Of a stretch of DNA of 64,000 bases, positions 45,122-53,017 are shown one piece after another. Position numbers and translations under genes: made by a program. How positions within the stretch are numbered: position 1 is the first letter of the stretch; the number at the start of each line of letters is the position of its first letter. The stretch comes from UTCFX2 sp002050125. Lineage in GTDB: Bacteria; Chloroflexota; Anaerolineae; Anaerolineales; UBA4823. Below the pieces are notes generated by a model, which was given only the letters and a program-made list of their open reading frames with translations, was not told the origin of the DNA and did no database searches. The stretch spans positions 2,976,001 through 3,040,000 of the forward strand of contig JAOSJQ010000001.1 of assembly GCA_027494035.1 (NCBI GenBank), given 5' to 3'.

Positions 45122-46703
45122 GTGAGCGACACCACGCCAACTGCCAACCGCTTGATTGCCCGCGCGGCTGGCACGGTCTTTTTCGCCTTCATCATCAGCA
45201 ATTCGGTTGGATTATTGCGTCAAATCCTGGTTGCCAACGCGTTTGGAACCCAGGCTGAGATGGAGGCGTTCAACGCGGCTAACCGGGTGGCGGAAACCCT
45301 GTTCAACCTGGTTGCCGGGGGAGCGCTGTCGTCCGCGTTTATCCCCGCATTTGCGGCATTGTTGGTGAACAGGGAAGAGCGCGAACGCGCTTGGCGGCTC
45401 GCCGCGCACGTTGGCAATTCGGTGCTGGCAGTCACGATCATCATCGGCGCGCTGGCGGCGCTGTTTGCCCCCTGGATTGTGCGGAACATCCTGGCGCCTG
45501 GTTTTGCCACAGACCCATACAAAGAGCAGCTTACGATTGACTTGATGCGGTTGATGCTGCCGTCGGCGGTCATCTTTGGGATCAGCGGGCTGGTGATGGG
45601 GATCCTGAATTCCAACCAGATCTTTCTGCTGCCGGCGCTGGCTCCGGCGATGTATCAACTGGGGATGATTTTCGGCGTGCTGGTTTTAGCGCCGCGCCTG
45701 GGGATCTATGGGCTGGCGTGGGGCGTGGTGCTGGGAGCCGGGCTGCACCTGGGATTGCAGACGCCGGCTCTCTTCCGGCTAGGCGGACGGTACTCGCCCG
45801 GCTTTGGGCTGGGGTCGCCGGACGTGCGCGAAGTGCTGCGGTTGATGGGACCCGAGGCTGCTCGGCGTGGCAGTGGTGCAGTTGAACTTCTGGATCAACA
45901 CCCGGCTGGCTTCCCAATTTGTGGAAGGCAGCGTGACCGGGGTGGTGCTGGCGTTCACCTTGATGTTGATGCCGCAGGCAGCCATCGCGCAAAGCATCGC
46001 CATCGCGGCGCTGCCGACCTTTTCCACCCAGGCGGCGCAAAAGCGGTTGGGCGAGATGCGCCATTCGCTGGCGTCCAGCCTGCGCGGGGCGCTGCTGTTT
46101 TCGATCCCGGCGTCGATCGGACTGGTCTTGCTCAGGAAGCCCATCATCGCGACGCTCTATCAGCGCGGACAGTTCGATGCGCGTTCGACCGAGCTGGTTG
46201 CCTGGGCGCTGCTCTGGTTTGGGATCGGACTGGTGGGGCATGCGCTGGTGGAAATTCTCTCACGCGCGTTTTACGCGCTGCACGACACCAAAACGCCCGT
46301 TTTTATTGGGATTTTAGCGATGAGTTTGAACGTGATTTTTAGCTATACGTTCACCTGGGTCTTTGCGCAGGTGGGCTGGATGCCGCACGGCGGTCTGGCG
46401 CTGGCAAACTCGACCGCCACCGGGCTGGAGGCGCTGGCGCTGCTCTATTTGATGCGCCGCAGGCTGGACGGCATCGAAGGTGGATATATAATAGAGGGGG
46501 CGGCGCGCGCGCTCATCGCCGCCGCGGTGATGGCTGCCGCGCTGTTCGGCTGGCGGGCTGGGTTCGCTTCAGTGCCCAACTGGGTTGCCGCGGCGGGCGG
46601 AATTCTGGTCGGCGGAGGCGTATTTGCAGCCGCGGCGCTGGGTTTGCGGATCAGCGAATTTCGGCTGGCGGCAAATTATCTCAGGAAACGACTGTTCGGA
46701 TGA
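45122..46703 (+). CDS. murJ: Lipid II flippase MurJ, frameshifted near 45851
   Basis: This MOP-superfamily flippase moves lipid II across the membrane for peptidoglycan synthesis. The corrected protein has about 526 residues and 13-14 hydrophobic segments. The N-terminal half shows SNSVGLLRQILVANAFG, FNAANRVAETLFNLVAGGAL and SSAFIPAFAALL, all MurJ landmarks. One extra C in GGACCCGAGG near 45851 breaks the frame. The continuation LLGVAVVQLNFWINTRLAS and SRAFYALHDTKTPV is equally typical. Translation starts at a GTG next to the -10 box. It overlaps the SH3 protein gene by four bases. Confidence 0.9.
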
Positions 46704-47679
46704 ACTACTGGAAGCAGTTACCTGGCGCGACGAAGATTTACGCGGTCATATTTGTCTATCTGGGGTTGGTTTTGCTTGGGCTGGTGTCTTTCGCGAGCTC
46801 AGCGCCGGTCCGGATGGACTGCGATCCAGGCGGTCGGCGGCGAAAACGGCAACGATCGCTGCTACACTCCTGCCCGACGACGCTTTAACGACCGGCGAAC
46901 CCACCCGAACTTTGCGCCCGGGGGCGGTCTGGCTGCGCGCCCGGACGAACCTGCGGGTTTACGATGGACCCGGCGAAGAATATCCCGGTCTCGCCTGGCT
47001 GGAAGACGACCAGAAGGCGGAAGTCGTCGGGACGAACGAGGAACGCACCTGGTGGGTGATCGAACTGCCGTACTTTTCCAGCGGGCGCGGCTGGGTATCG
47101 GGCGAACTGGTGGAGATCAGCAACAGCGCCAACGTGCCGATCGTGCCGGATAATTTCACGTTTGGCGCAAATGTGACGGAAACCAGCCCGGGCGCAACGG
47201 CGAAAGCGATCGCAAACATCAACATCCGAAGCGGTCCCGATTTGAAGTATCAAAAGATCGGGACTCTGGAAAACGGACAAACTGCCGAAATCCTGGGAAC
47301 GAGCGGCGATCAATATTGGTTTCTGATCCGGATTCCTGGCACGGGGAACGTGCAGGGCTGGATTTCGCGCGATTATGTGATTGCTCAGAACGCTGACAAA
47401 ATCCCAGTCGTGGGGGCGGACACAACTTTTCAAGCGACAATCGCACCCGGCGCGCCGTTCTTGACCGCCCAGGCAACGGTCAACGTGCGCGCGGGACCGG
47501 ATGTGACTTTTGCGGTGATTGGGCAGTTGCAGCAGGGGGAACTGGCGGAGATCGTCGGCAAGACCGCCGACGGAATCTGGCTGGCAATCCGTTTTCCGGG
47601 CGCCGAAAACCAGCGCGCCTGGGTTGCCGCCGCCTACGTCCAGGCTAAGAATGTTGAAAAAGCGCCAGTTTTGAAGTGA
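46700..47679 (+). CDS. Membrane-anchored protein with three bacterial SH3 domains, frameshifted near 46830
   Basis: An N-terminal membrane segment (AVIFVYLGLVLLGLVSFAS) begins at an ATG overlapping the MurJ stop. The frame is lost soon after, around 46810-46870. The long downstream frame codes three SH3_3-type repeats: LRARTNLRVYDGPGEEYPGL, IANINIRSGPDLKYQKIG and AQATVNVRAGPDVTFAVIG. Each ends in a WW or GW segment such as GRGWVSGELV or QGWISRDYV. Such extracellular SH3 domains bind peptidoglycan or sense the envelope, which suits the murJ neighbour. The exact junction is unclear because all three frames are open there; corrected length about 326 residues. Confidence 0.7.
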
Positions 47680-47680
47680 A

Positions 47681-47716
47681 CCGGCGCATACGCCGGCAGC
47701 CTGCGGCGGGGGTTTT
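47681..47716 (+). terminator. Probable rho-independent terminator of the murJ operon
   Basis: CCGGCGCATACGCCGG forms a tight hairpin just after the stop codon. A GC-rich stretch and GGTTTTATTT follow. The gap between stem and T-run weakens the call. Confidence 0.5.
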
Positions 47717-47718
47717 AT

Positions 47719-48168
47719 TTACCAGAGCAGGAACATGACCTGGGCGGTTAGAATCCCCAGGATCGCGCCCGCAAACGCCTCCAGGGGCGTGTGACCCAAC
47801 ACTTCAAAGAGCTGCTCTTGTTTTAAGGGATGACCGGAGGCGAGGTCGGTGATCATGCGGTTGATGATCACGGCGTGTTTTCCCGCCTGACGGCGAATTC
47901 CGGTCGCATCATAGATCACGACGGACGCCAGGACGAGCGCCAGCGCGAACAGCGGGGAGCCGAACCCGAGGTTCAATCCCAGGGAGTGCGCCACGCCAGC
48001 CGCCATGGCGGAGTGCGAGCTGGGCATCCCGCCGGTTCTGAGCCATAAAGCCCAATTCCAGGTTTTGTTTTTGAAATAATTGTAAAAGAATTTCAGCAAT
48101 TGGGCGAGAAAACCCGACAGGAGCGCGGCGATGAGCGGCTGGTTGGTGAGGGGGTTGTGGTTTATCAT
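47719..48168 (-). CDS. DUF212 (divergent PAP2) membrane protein
   Basis: This 149-residue protein has four hydrophobic segments. The landmarks are LRTGGMPSSHSAMAAGVAHSLG, VIYDATGIRRQAGKHA and LGHTPLEAFAGAILGI, typical of DUF212. The family is distantly related to the acid phosphatase/vanadium haloperoxidase fold: PSSHSA matches the SGH-type phosphatase motif. The function is unknown; a phosphatase acting on an isoprenoid or lipid phosphate is a reasonable guess. It lies downstream of the exonuclease VII genes on the same strand. Confidence 0.85.
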   Translation of the reverse strand: MINHNPLTNQPLIAALLSGFLAQLLKFFYNYFKNKTWNWALWLRTGGMPSSHSAMAAGVAHSLGLNLGFGSPLFALALVLASVVIYDATGIRRQAGKHAVIINRMITDLASGHPLKQEQLFEVLGHTPLEAFAGAILGILTAQVMFLLW

Positions 48169-48204
48169 CGCTTTTCGATTTTTAGCGTTCGAGCTGTTTT
48201 TGGT

Positions 48205-48453
48205 TTAGATTTCAAGCTCTGGATCGATCAGGTCTTCTCCAGATAGCTGCCTTACTTTGAGCTCAGCTTGTTCGAGCAGGCGCGCGCAGCGCCGGGCAAG
48301 CAGCCTGGCTTCTTCGAAATCAGCCAGGGCGTTTTCCAGGGTTTGTTCACCCGTTTCCATTTTTTCAACGATCTCTTCCAGGCGCGCAAAAGCCTGTTCG
48401 AAGGTCAGGTTTTCAGGTTCCGTTGTCAATTGTTCGATGCGGTTTTCAGTCAT
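48205..48453 (-). CDS. xseB: Exodeoxyribonuclease VII small subunit
   Basis: This 82-residue protein is the small subunit of the single-strand exonuclease. It shows the defining FEQAFARLEEIVEKMETGEQ, then LENALADFEEARLLARRC and a C-terminal helix ending in EQAELKVRQL. Several small subunits wrap the large subunit to regulate it. It lies two genes downstream of the large-subunit gene, separated by a small membrane-protein gene. Confidence 0.92.
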   Translation of the reverse strand: MTENRIEQLTTEPENLTFEQAFARLEEIVEKMETGEQTLENALADFEEARLLARRCARLLEQAELKVRQLSGEDLIDPELEI

Positions 48454-48501
48454 TTTTGCTCCTGCACGGTTTCGGTCAATGCGACCAAGACGTTTTTTAG
48501 C

Positions 48502-48966
48502 TCAATCACTCCCTTCGGTGGCTGCGCCGGCGGGTTCTGCGAGGTCGAGGTAGCTCCGCAGCGGGGAACCCTCCGGCAGGGCTGCCTGGGCGATCTCGAT
48601 CAGGTCGCTGCGGTCGAGGCGCAATTCGCTCAAAGCGCGTTCGAGTTCCGGCTCGATTTCTGCTGCGGCGATGCGCTTGATGGTGTTTCGATGGGCAGAC
48701 CCAGCCGCAACGTTGGCAAACAAGATGAGCGCCATCACCATCAGCGCCGCCATCACCAGCGCGCCCACCCAGCTAAAGCGTGTGAGCAGGAAAGTGAGCA
48801 GGACGATCAACGCAGCGGGCAGCAGCCCGACGACGCAGCCGAGGTTGAAGGCTTTGGCGGACGCGTGGTTTGCCCCGTCGATTATCCGCGCGTCCCATTC
48901 AGTCAGCCGCTGAGTGAGTTCGGCGCGCGCGTCGGCGGGCGGAGCAGGCTGGTCAGCGCCGGTCAT
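48502..48966 (-). CDS. Small two-helix membrane protein between the exonuclease VII genes
   Basis: This 154-residue protein is not assigned to a family. A soluble N-terminal helix (ARAELTQRLTEWDARI) precedes two closely spaced membrane segments: LGCVVGLLPAALIVLLTFLL and WVGALVMAALMVMALILF (about 43-85). An acidic, helical C-terminal half follows, with AAAEIEPELERALSELRL. The start overlaps the xseA stop by ATGA, so it is translated with it. Its placement inside the xse operon may be incidental. Confidence 0.6.
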   Translation of the reverse strand: MTGADQPAPPADARAELTQRLTEWDARIIDGANHASAKAFNLGCVVGLLPAALIVLLTFLLTRFSWVGALVMAALMVMALILFANVAAGSAHRNTIKRIAAAEIEPELERALSELRLDRSDLIEIAQAALPEGSPLRSYLDLAEPAGAATEGSD

Positions 48967-50193
48967 GCCGCGCCTTCCTTTCCATCGCTGACAACGACAG
49001 AAAACTCGCCATCGTGCATCTGGATGGAAAGCTCGTCTCCGAATGAAACCTGCGCAGCCGAGGCGAGCAGCCCGCCCGAACTGCGGCGCACCAACGCATA
49101 CCCCCTCTTCAAGACCGAATCCGGGTTCAACGCGGCAATGCGTTTTTCAAGACTGGTGAAACTCGCCCGTTTCAATTCGAGCATGTGGCTGGCGGATACG
49201 TCCATCAGGTGCAGCAACTCGTCGAGCCGCTGGCGGTAGGTTTGCAGCGTTCGTTCCGGAGAGCGCATGGCGAGCCGGGATTGCGCTGCCTCAAACGCTT
49301 GGCGGTTTTGAAACAACCGGCTGAGGATGAGCTCGTCCAGGCGGCGTTCGATGTCCGCCAGTTCCGCAACCAGGTCGCTGCGGTTGGGCGTGGCTAGCTC
49401 AGCCGCGGCGGTAGGCGTGGGGGCGCGCAAATCGCTGGTGAAGTCGGCGATGGTGAAATCGGTTTCGTGCCCCCACGCCAGTGATCACCGGCGCGGACGA
49501 AGCCGCGATTGCGCGGGCGACCAGCTCGTCGTTGAACGCCCACAGATCTTCGATCGAGCCGCCCCCGCGGGCGAGCAGAATTACGTCCGGGTGGACGATC
49601 CGGTTCAGTTTGTCGAGCGCCTGGACGATCGCGGGGGGCGCTTCGATCCCCTGGACGGGCGTGGGCGAGATGACCACTTCGGCGAGCGGATAGCGCCGGC
49701 TGAGCGTGTTCAAAATGTCTCTGAGGGCGGCGCCGGTCGGCGAGGTGACCACGCCGATGACGGCTGGAAAGGGCGGAAGCGGTCTTTTGCGCGCCGGGTC
49801 GAACAAGCCCTCGGCTTCCAGGCGCTCTTTCAGGCGCAAGAATTCCTGGTACAGCGCGCCCTCGCCGGCTGGGCGCAATTCGGCGGCGTAGAGCTGGTAC
49901 TGCCCTGAAACTTCGTACACGCTCAGGCTGCCGTGCGCCTGAACCAGCATCCCATCGCGCGGGGTGAATTTGAGCCGGTAGACATCGTTGCGCCACATCA
50001 CGCAGCGCAGCGCGGCGCTTTCATCCTTCAAGGTGAAATACATGTGCCTGGAGGACGGGCGGGAGAGGTTTGAAATTTCGCCCTCCACCCAGAGGTCCTG
50101 GAGCAGCTCGTCGCTCTCGAAAAGGTCGCGCACATAGCTGTTCAGCTCTTTGACGGACCACATTGGCTGGGGAAACAGGGAGAATTGAGTCAT
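48963..50193 (-). CDS. xseA: Exodeoxyribonuclease VII large subunit, frameshifted near 49472
   Basis: The OB-fold domain begins MWSVKELNSYVRDLFESDELL and includes LWVEGEISNLSRPSSRH. The catalytic domain shows RPLPPFPAVIGVVTSPTGAA, ARGGGSIEDLWAFNDE and, after removal of one extra G in a G5 run near 49472, GVGHETDFTIADFTSDLRAPTP. A long coiled-coil region follows and the C-terminus contains LKRGYALVR. The corrected protein has 409 residues, the normal length. XseA with XseB degrades single-stranded DNA in both directions. The ATG at 50193 matches the expected N-terminus; no ribosome-binding site was identified. Confidence 0.9.
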
Positions 50194-50280
50194 TCGGATT
50201 CGGTCGTTCGCGTGAAGTCGAATTGGGAAAGGATACCTTGCTTCGATTGGGATGTCAACTATTCCATTTTTCGATTTTTT

Positions 50281-50289
50281 TGCTACAAT
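50281..50289 (+). promoter_or_regulatory. Extended -10 promoter of the HIT gene
   Basis: TGCTACAAT is an extended -10 box preceded by a T-run. The transcript would have a leader of about 100 bases before the TTG start at 50399. The leader contains GCCCGCC and GGCGGGT, which could pair. Confidence 0.5.
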
Positions 50290-50398
50290 GATTGGCGATA
50301 AATTCTGGTGCGCCCGCCGCGAATGGATTGGGGAGGTTAGACAGCAACGCGCAGGCGGGTTGTGCGAAATCGAAAAGCCTGTGGACAGGAGTATCTCC

Positions 50399-50896
50399 TT
50401 GGAATATTTGTGGTCTCCCTGGAGAATGGAATATATCTTGCGCGCAAAGGTCAACGGATGCATTTTTTGTGAAGCGCTGGAGCGCACGGATGGAGCCGAA
50501 AATCTCATCGTTCATCGAGCGCAATTCGGTTTTGTCATTCTCAACCGGTTTCCATATACCAGCGGGCACGTGATGGTCGTGCCATATCTGCATAAAACGT
50601 TTCTAGCGGAGTTGACGAGCGAGATCCGTTCAGAGATAATCGAGTTGGTGGACCGCGCAGTTCAGGCGGTCGCGGCAGCTTATCAGCCGCAAGGGTTTAA
50701 TGTTGGGATCAACATCGGCGAGGCGGCTGGCGCAGGGGTGGTGGATCATATTCACATGCACGTGGTCCCACGCTGGGGCGGCGATACGAATTTCATGACG
50801 GCTGTGGCAGGCACGCGCGTGCTCCCAGAGAACCTGGTGGATTCTTATGCCCGCATCAAGGCTGCCTGGAATGATCTGGCTGCTTCTCATCTGTAG
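50399..50896 (+). CDS. HIT-family nucleotide hydrolase/transferase (Ap4A phosphorylase-like)
   Basis: From the TTG start (AGGAG eight bases upstream) the protein has 165 residues and begins LEYLWSPWRMEYI, the conserved N-terminus of this HIT branch. CIFCEAL supplies two zinc Cys. The HIT motif is HIHMHVVPRW, with the catalytic central His. NRFPYTSGHVMVVP is the usual nucleotide-binding strand. Members of this branch act on Ap4A or related dinucleoside polyphosphates. Longer frames reaching back to 50252 cross the promoter and are rejected. A thiolase gene follows after 25 bases. Confidence 0.88.
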   Translation: MEYLWSPWRMEYILRAKVNGCIFCEALERTDGAENLIVHRAQFGFVILNRFPYTSGHVMVVPYLHKTFLAELTSEIRSEIIELVDRAVQAVAAAYQPQGFNVGINIGEAAGAGVVDHIHMHVVPRWGGDTNFMTAVAGTRVLPENLVDSYARIKAAWNDLAASHL

Positions 50897-50921
50897 TGCT
50901 TAAAACAAAAAAGGAGAAAAA

Positions 50922-52133
50922 ATGAGCGTGGATTTTTCTGAGAACGATCCGGTAATTTTGAGCGCCGTGCGCACCGCGGGAGGTCGTTTTCAAGGAAGCC
51001 TCAGCGGGATCGCGGCGCCAAAGCTGGGCGCGCTGGCAATTAAGGCGGCGGTCGAGCGCGCCGGGATCGAAAAAACCGCAGAAATCGATGAAGTGTTCAT
51101 GGGCAACGTGGTTTCCGCCGGGCTGGGGCAGGCGCCAGCGCGCCAGGCGGCAATCTTCGGGGGTTTGCCCGTCTCGGTTGGCGCGACCACGGTTAATAAA
51201 GTCTGCGGTTCGGGGTTGAAGGCGGTTATTCTGGCGTCTCAGGCGGTTCGTGCCGGCGATGGCGACCTTTTCATTGCCGGCGGGATGGAAAATATGAGCC
51301 GGGTTCCCTATCTGGTTGACGGGCGGACCGGGGCGCTGCGCTTCGGGCACGCGCAGTTGACCGATGCGCTGCTCAACGATGGGTTGTGGGGACCCGTTTG
51401 TCGAGTGGCCGATGGGCGACGCGGCGGAGTTTATCGCCCAGGAATTTGATATCAACCGGCGCGAGATGGACGAATACGCCTATCACAGCCATATGAAAGC
51501 GCTGGCGGCGATCGACGAAGGCAGATTTGTCGCGGAGATCGTCCCCGTCGAGATCAGCGCTAAGAAGGGGCAAACGACCGTTTTTGCGGTGGACGAAGGT
51601 CCCCGGCGAGAAACCTCGCTTGAAGCGCTGGGGAATTTGCGCCCGGCGTTCCAGAAGGACGGGCGGGTGACCGCCGGGAACGCGCCGGATTGAACGACGG
51701 GGCGGCGGCGTCGGTGATCGCCAGCCGGGAAAAGGCAGTTCGAGAGGGCTTCCAACCGATCGCGCGCATCCTCGGCTACGCCCAGGCAGCCCTGGAACCG
51801 AAATGGCTCTTTGCCGCGCCCGCCCAGGCGATCCCCAAGGTGTTGCAGAAGCTCGGTCTCAAGCTGCAAGACCTGGATTTGATCGAGTTGAACGAGGCGT
51901 TTGCCGCGCAAGTGCTGGCGAACGGCAAGGAACTGCAAGACCAGGGTTGGGACTGGTCGAAGGTTAACGTGAACGGCGGAGCGATTGCCCTGGGGCATCC
52001 CATCGGCGCAAGCGGCGCGCGGATACTGGCTACGCTGATCCACGCGTTGCGGGACCGCGGGTTGAACCTGGGGTTGGCGTGCGCCTGCTTGGGCGGAGCC
52101 GAAGCCGTAGCGGTGGTCGTGGAAATCGAATGA
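50922..52133 (+). CDS. Acetyl-CoA acetyltransferase (thiolase), two frameshifts (about 51392, 51687)
   Basis: The start follows AAGGAG. The nucleophilic Cys95 lies in VNKVCGSGLKAV; later segments FIAGGMENMSRVPY, GGAIALGHPIGASGAR and CACLGGAEA carry the remaining motifs. An extra base near 51392 (before FVEWPMGDAAEFIAQEF) and a missing G near 51687 (VTAGNAPG|LNDGAAA) split it into three frames. Net change is zero, giving 403 residues. The type with MxMxN/GxHPIGASG fits biosynthetic or ketone-body acetoacetyl-CoA thiolases. It is separate in sequence from the thiolase at 25652. Confidence 0.88.
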
Positions 52134-52140
52134 GGGACGC

Positions 52141-52983
52141 CTAGTTCCCGGCAAAAAAGCCCACACCCAGGATCCCAGGTCCGCCGTGGGTAACGATGGC
52201 GGGCGGCATGTCGAACACCGGCACATCTTTTTGCTGGACGAGCTGACCAAGCTCTGCGGCTAACCGGTCGGCTTGCGGACGCGCCCCGGCCTCCAGAACC
52301 GATAGATAGCCGGTTCCATCCATGGCGATTTGTTCGCGCACGATGTCTTTCAGGCGGGCGACGGCGCGCTTGTGGGTGCGTTCGCGCTCGTATTGATCGA
52401 CTTTGCCATCGTGCAGCCGCAAGATCGGTTTGATCTGCAGCACGCCCCCCAGCAGCGCCGCCGCGCCGCCGATGCGGCCCCCGCGCGCCAGGTATTCCAG
52501 GGTATCGACCAGGAAGTACACCCGGCACCTGGCTGACTCAGCCTGGACGCGGGCGGCAATGGTGTCCGCGTCGGTCCCGGCTTGCGCCCACTCCGCGGCA
52601 TGCTGCACCATGGCGCCCAACGGGCTGGCGACCACCCGCGTGTCGATGACGCGGATGTCCGCTTCGGGGAAATCCTGGGCAGCCACCAAAGCCGAACGAA
52701 CCGTTCCGCTCACCTCAGCGGAGGGGTGGATGCAAATTATCGGTTCACCGGAGGGCGCCAGGCGGCGAAATTGTTCGGCGAATAATTCCGGCGGCGGGGC
52801 GGCAGTTTTGGGCAGGGTGGGAGAACTCTTCAAGCGCCGCATGAATTCTTCGATGGTGATATCCACGCCTTCATAAAACGATTCTTCGCCAAAAACGATG
52901 ATTTGGGGGATGACCGGGATCTGATATTTTTGAGCAATTTGGGGGGAGAGGCAAGAGGTGGTATCCGTGATTATTTTAACCAT
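52141..52983 (-). CDS. DegV family fatty-acid-binding protein
   Basis: This 280-residue protein shows the DegV pattern: VKIITDTTSCLSPQIAQKY, SPTLPKTAAPPPELFAEQF, IHPSAEVSGTVRSAL, VIDTRVVASPLGAMV and VDTLEYLARGGRIGGAAALLG. It ends THGGPGILGVGF. DegV/FakB proteins bind a fatty acid and present it to the FakA kinase for phosphorylation; no fakA is in the window. The ATG at 52983 with AAGGA nine bases upstream is preferred over one 51 bases further up. It is convergent with the thiolase. Confidence 0.9.
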   Translation of the reverse strand: MVKIITDTTSCLSPQIAQKYQIPVIPQIIVFGEESFYEGVDITIEEFMRRLKSSPTLPKTAAPPPELFAEQFRRLAPSGEPIICIHPSAEVSGTVRSALVAAQDFPEADIRVIDTRVVASPLGAMVQHAAEWAQAGTDADTIAARVQAESARCRVYFLVDTLEYLARGGRIGGAAALLGGVLQIKPILRLHDGKVDQYERERTHKRAVARLKDIVREQIAMDGTGYLSVLEAGARPQADRLAAELGQLVQQKDVPVFDMPPAIVTHGGPGILGVGFFAGN

Positions 52984-53017
52984 GAATGTTGATCCTTTGA
53001 TTTTTCCATTGCCATTT

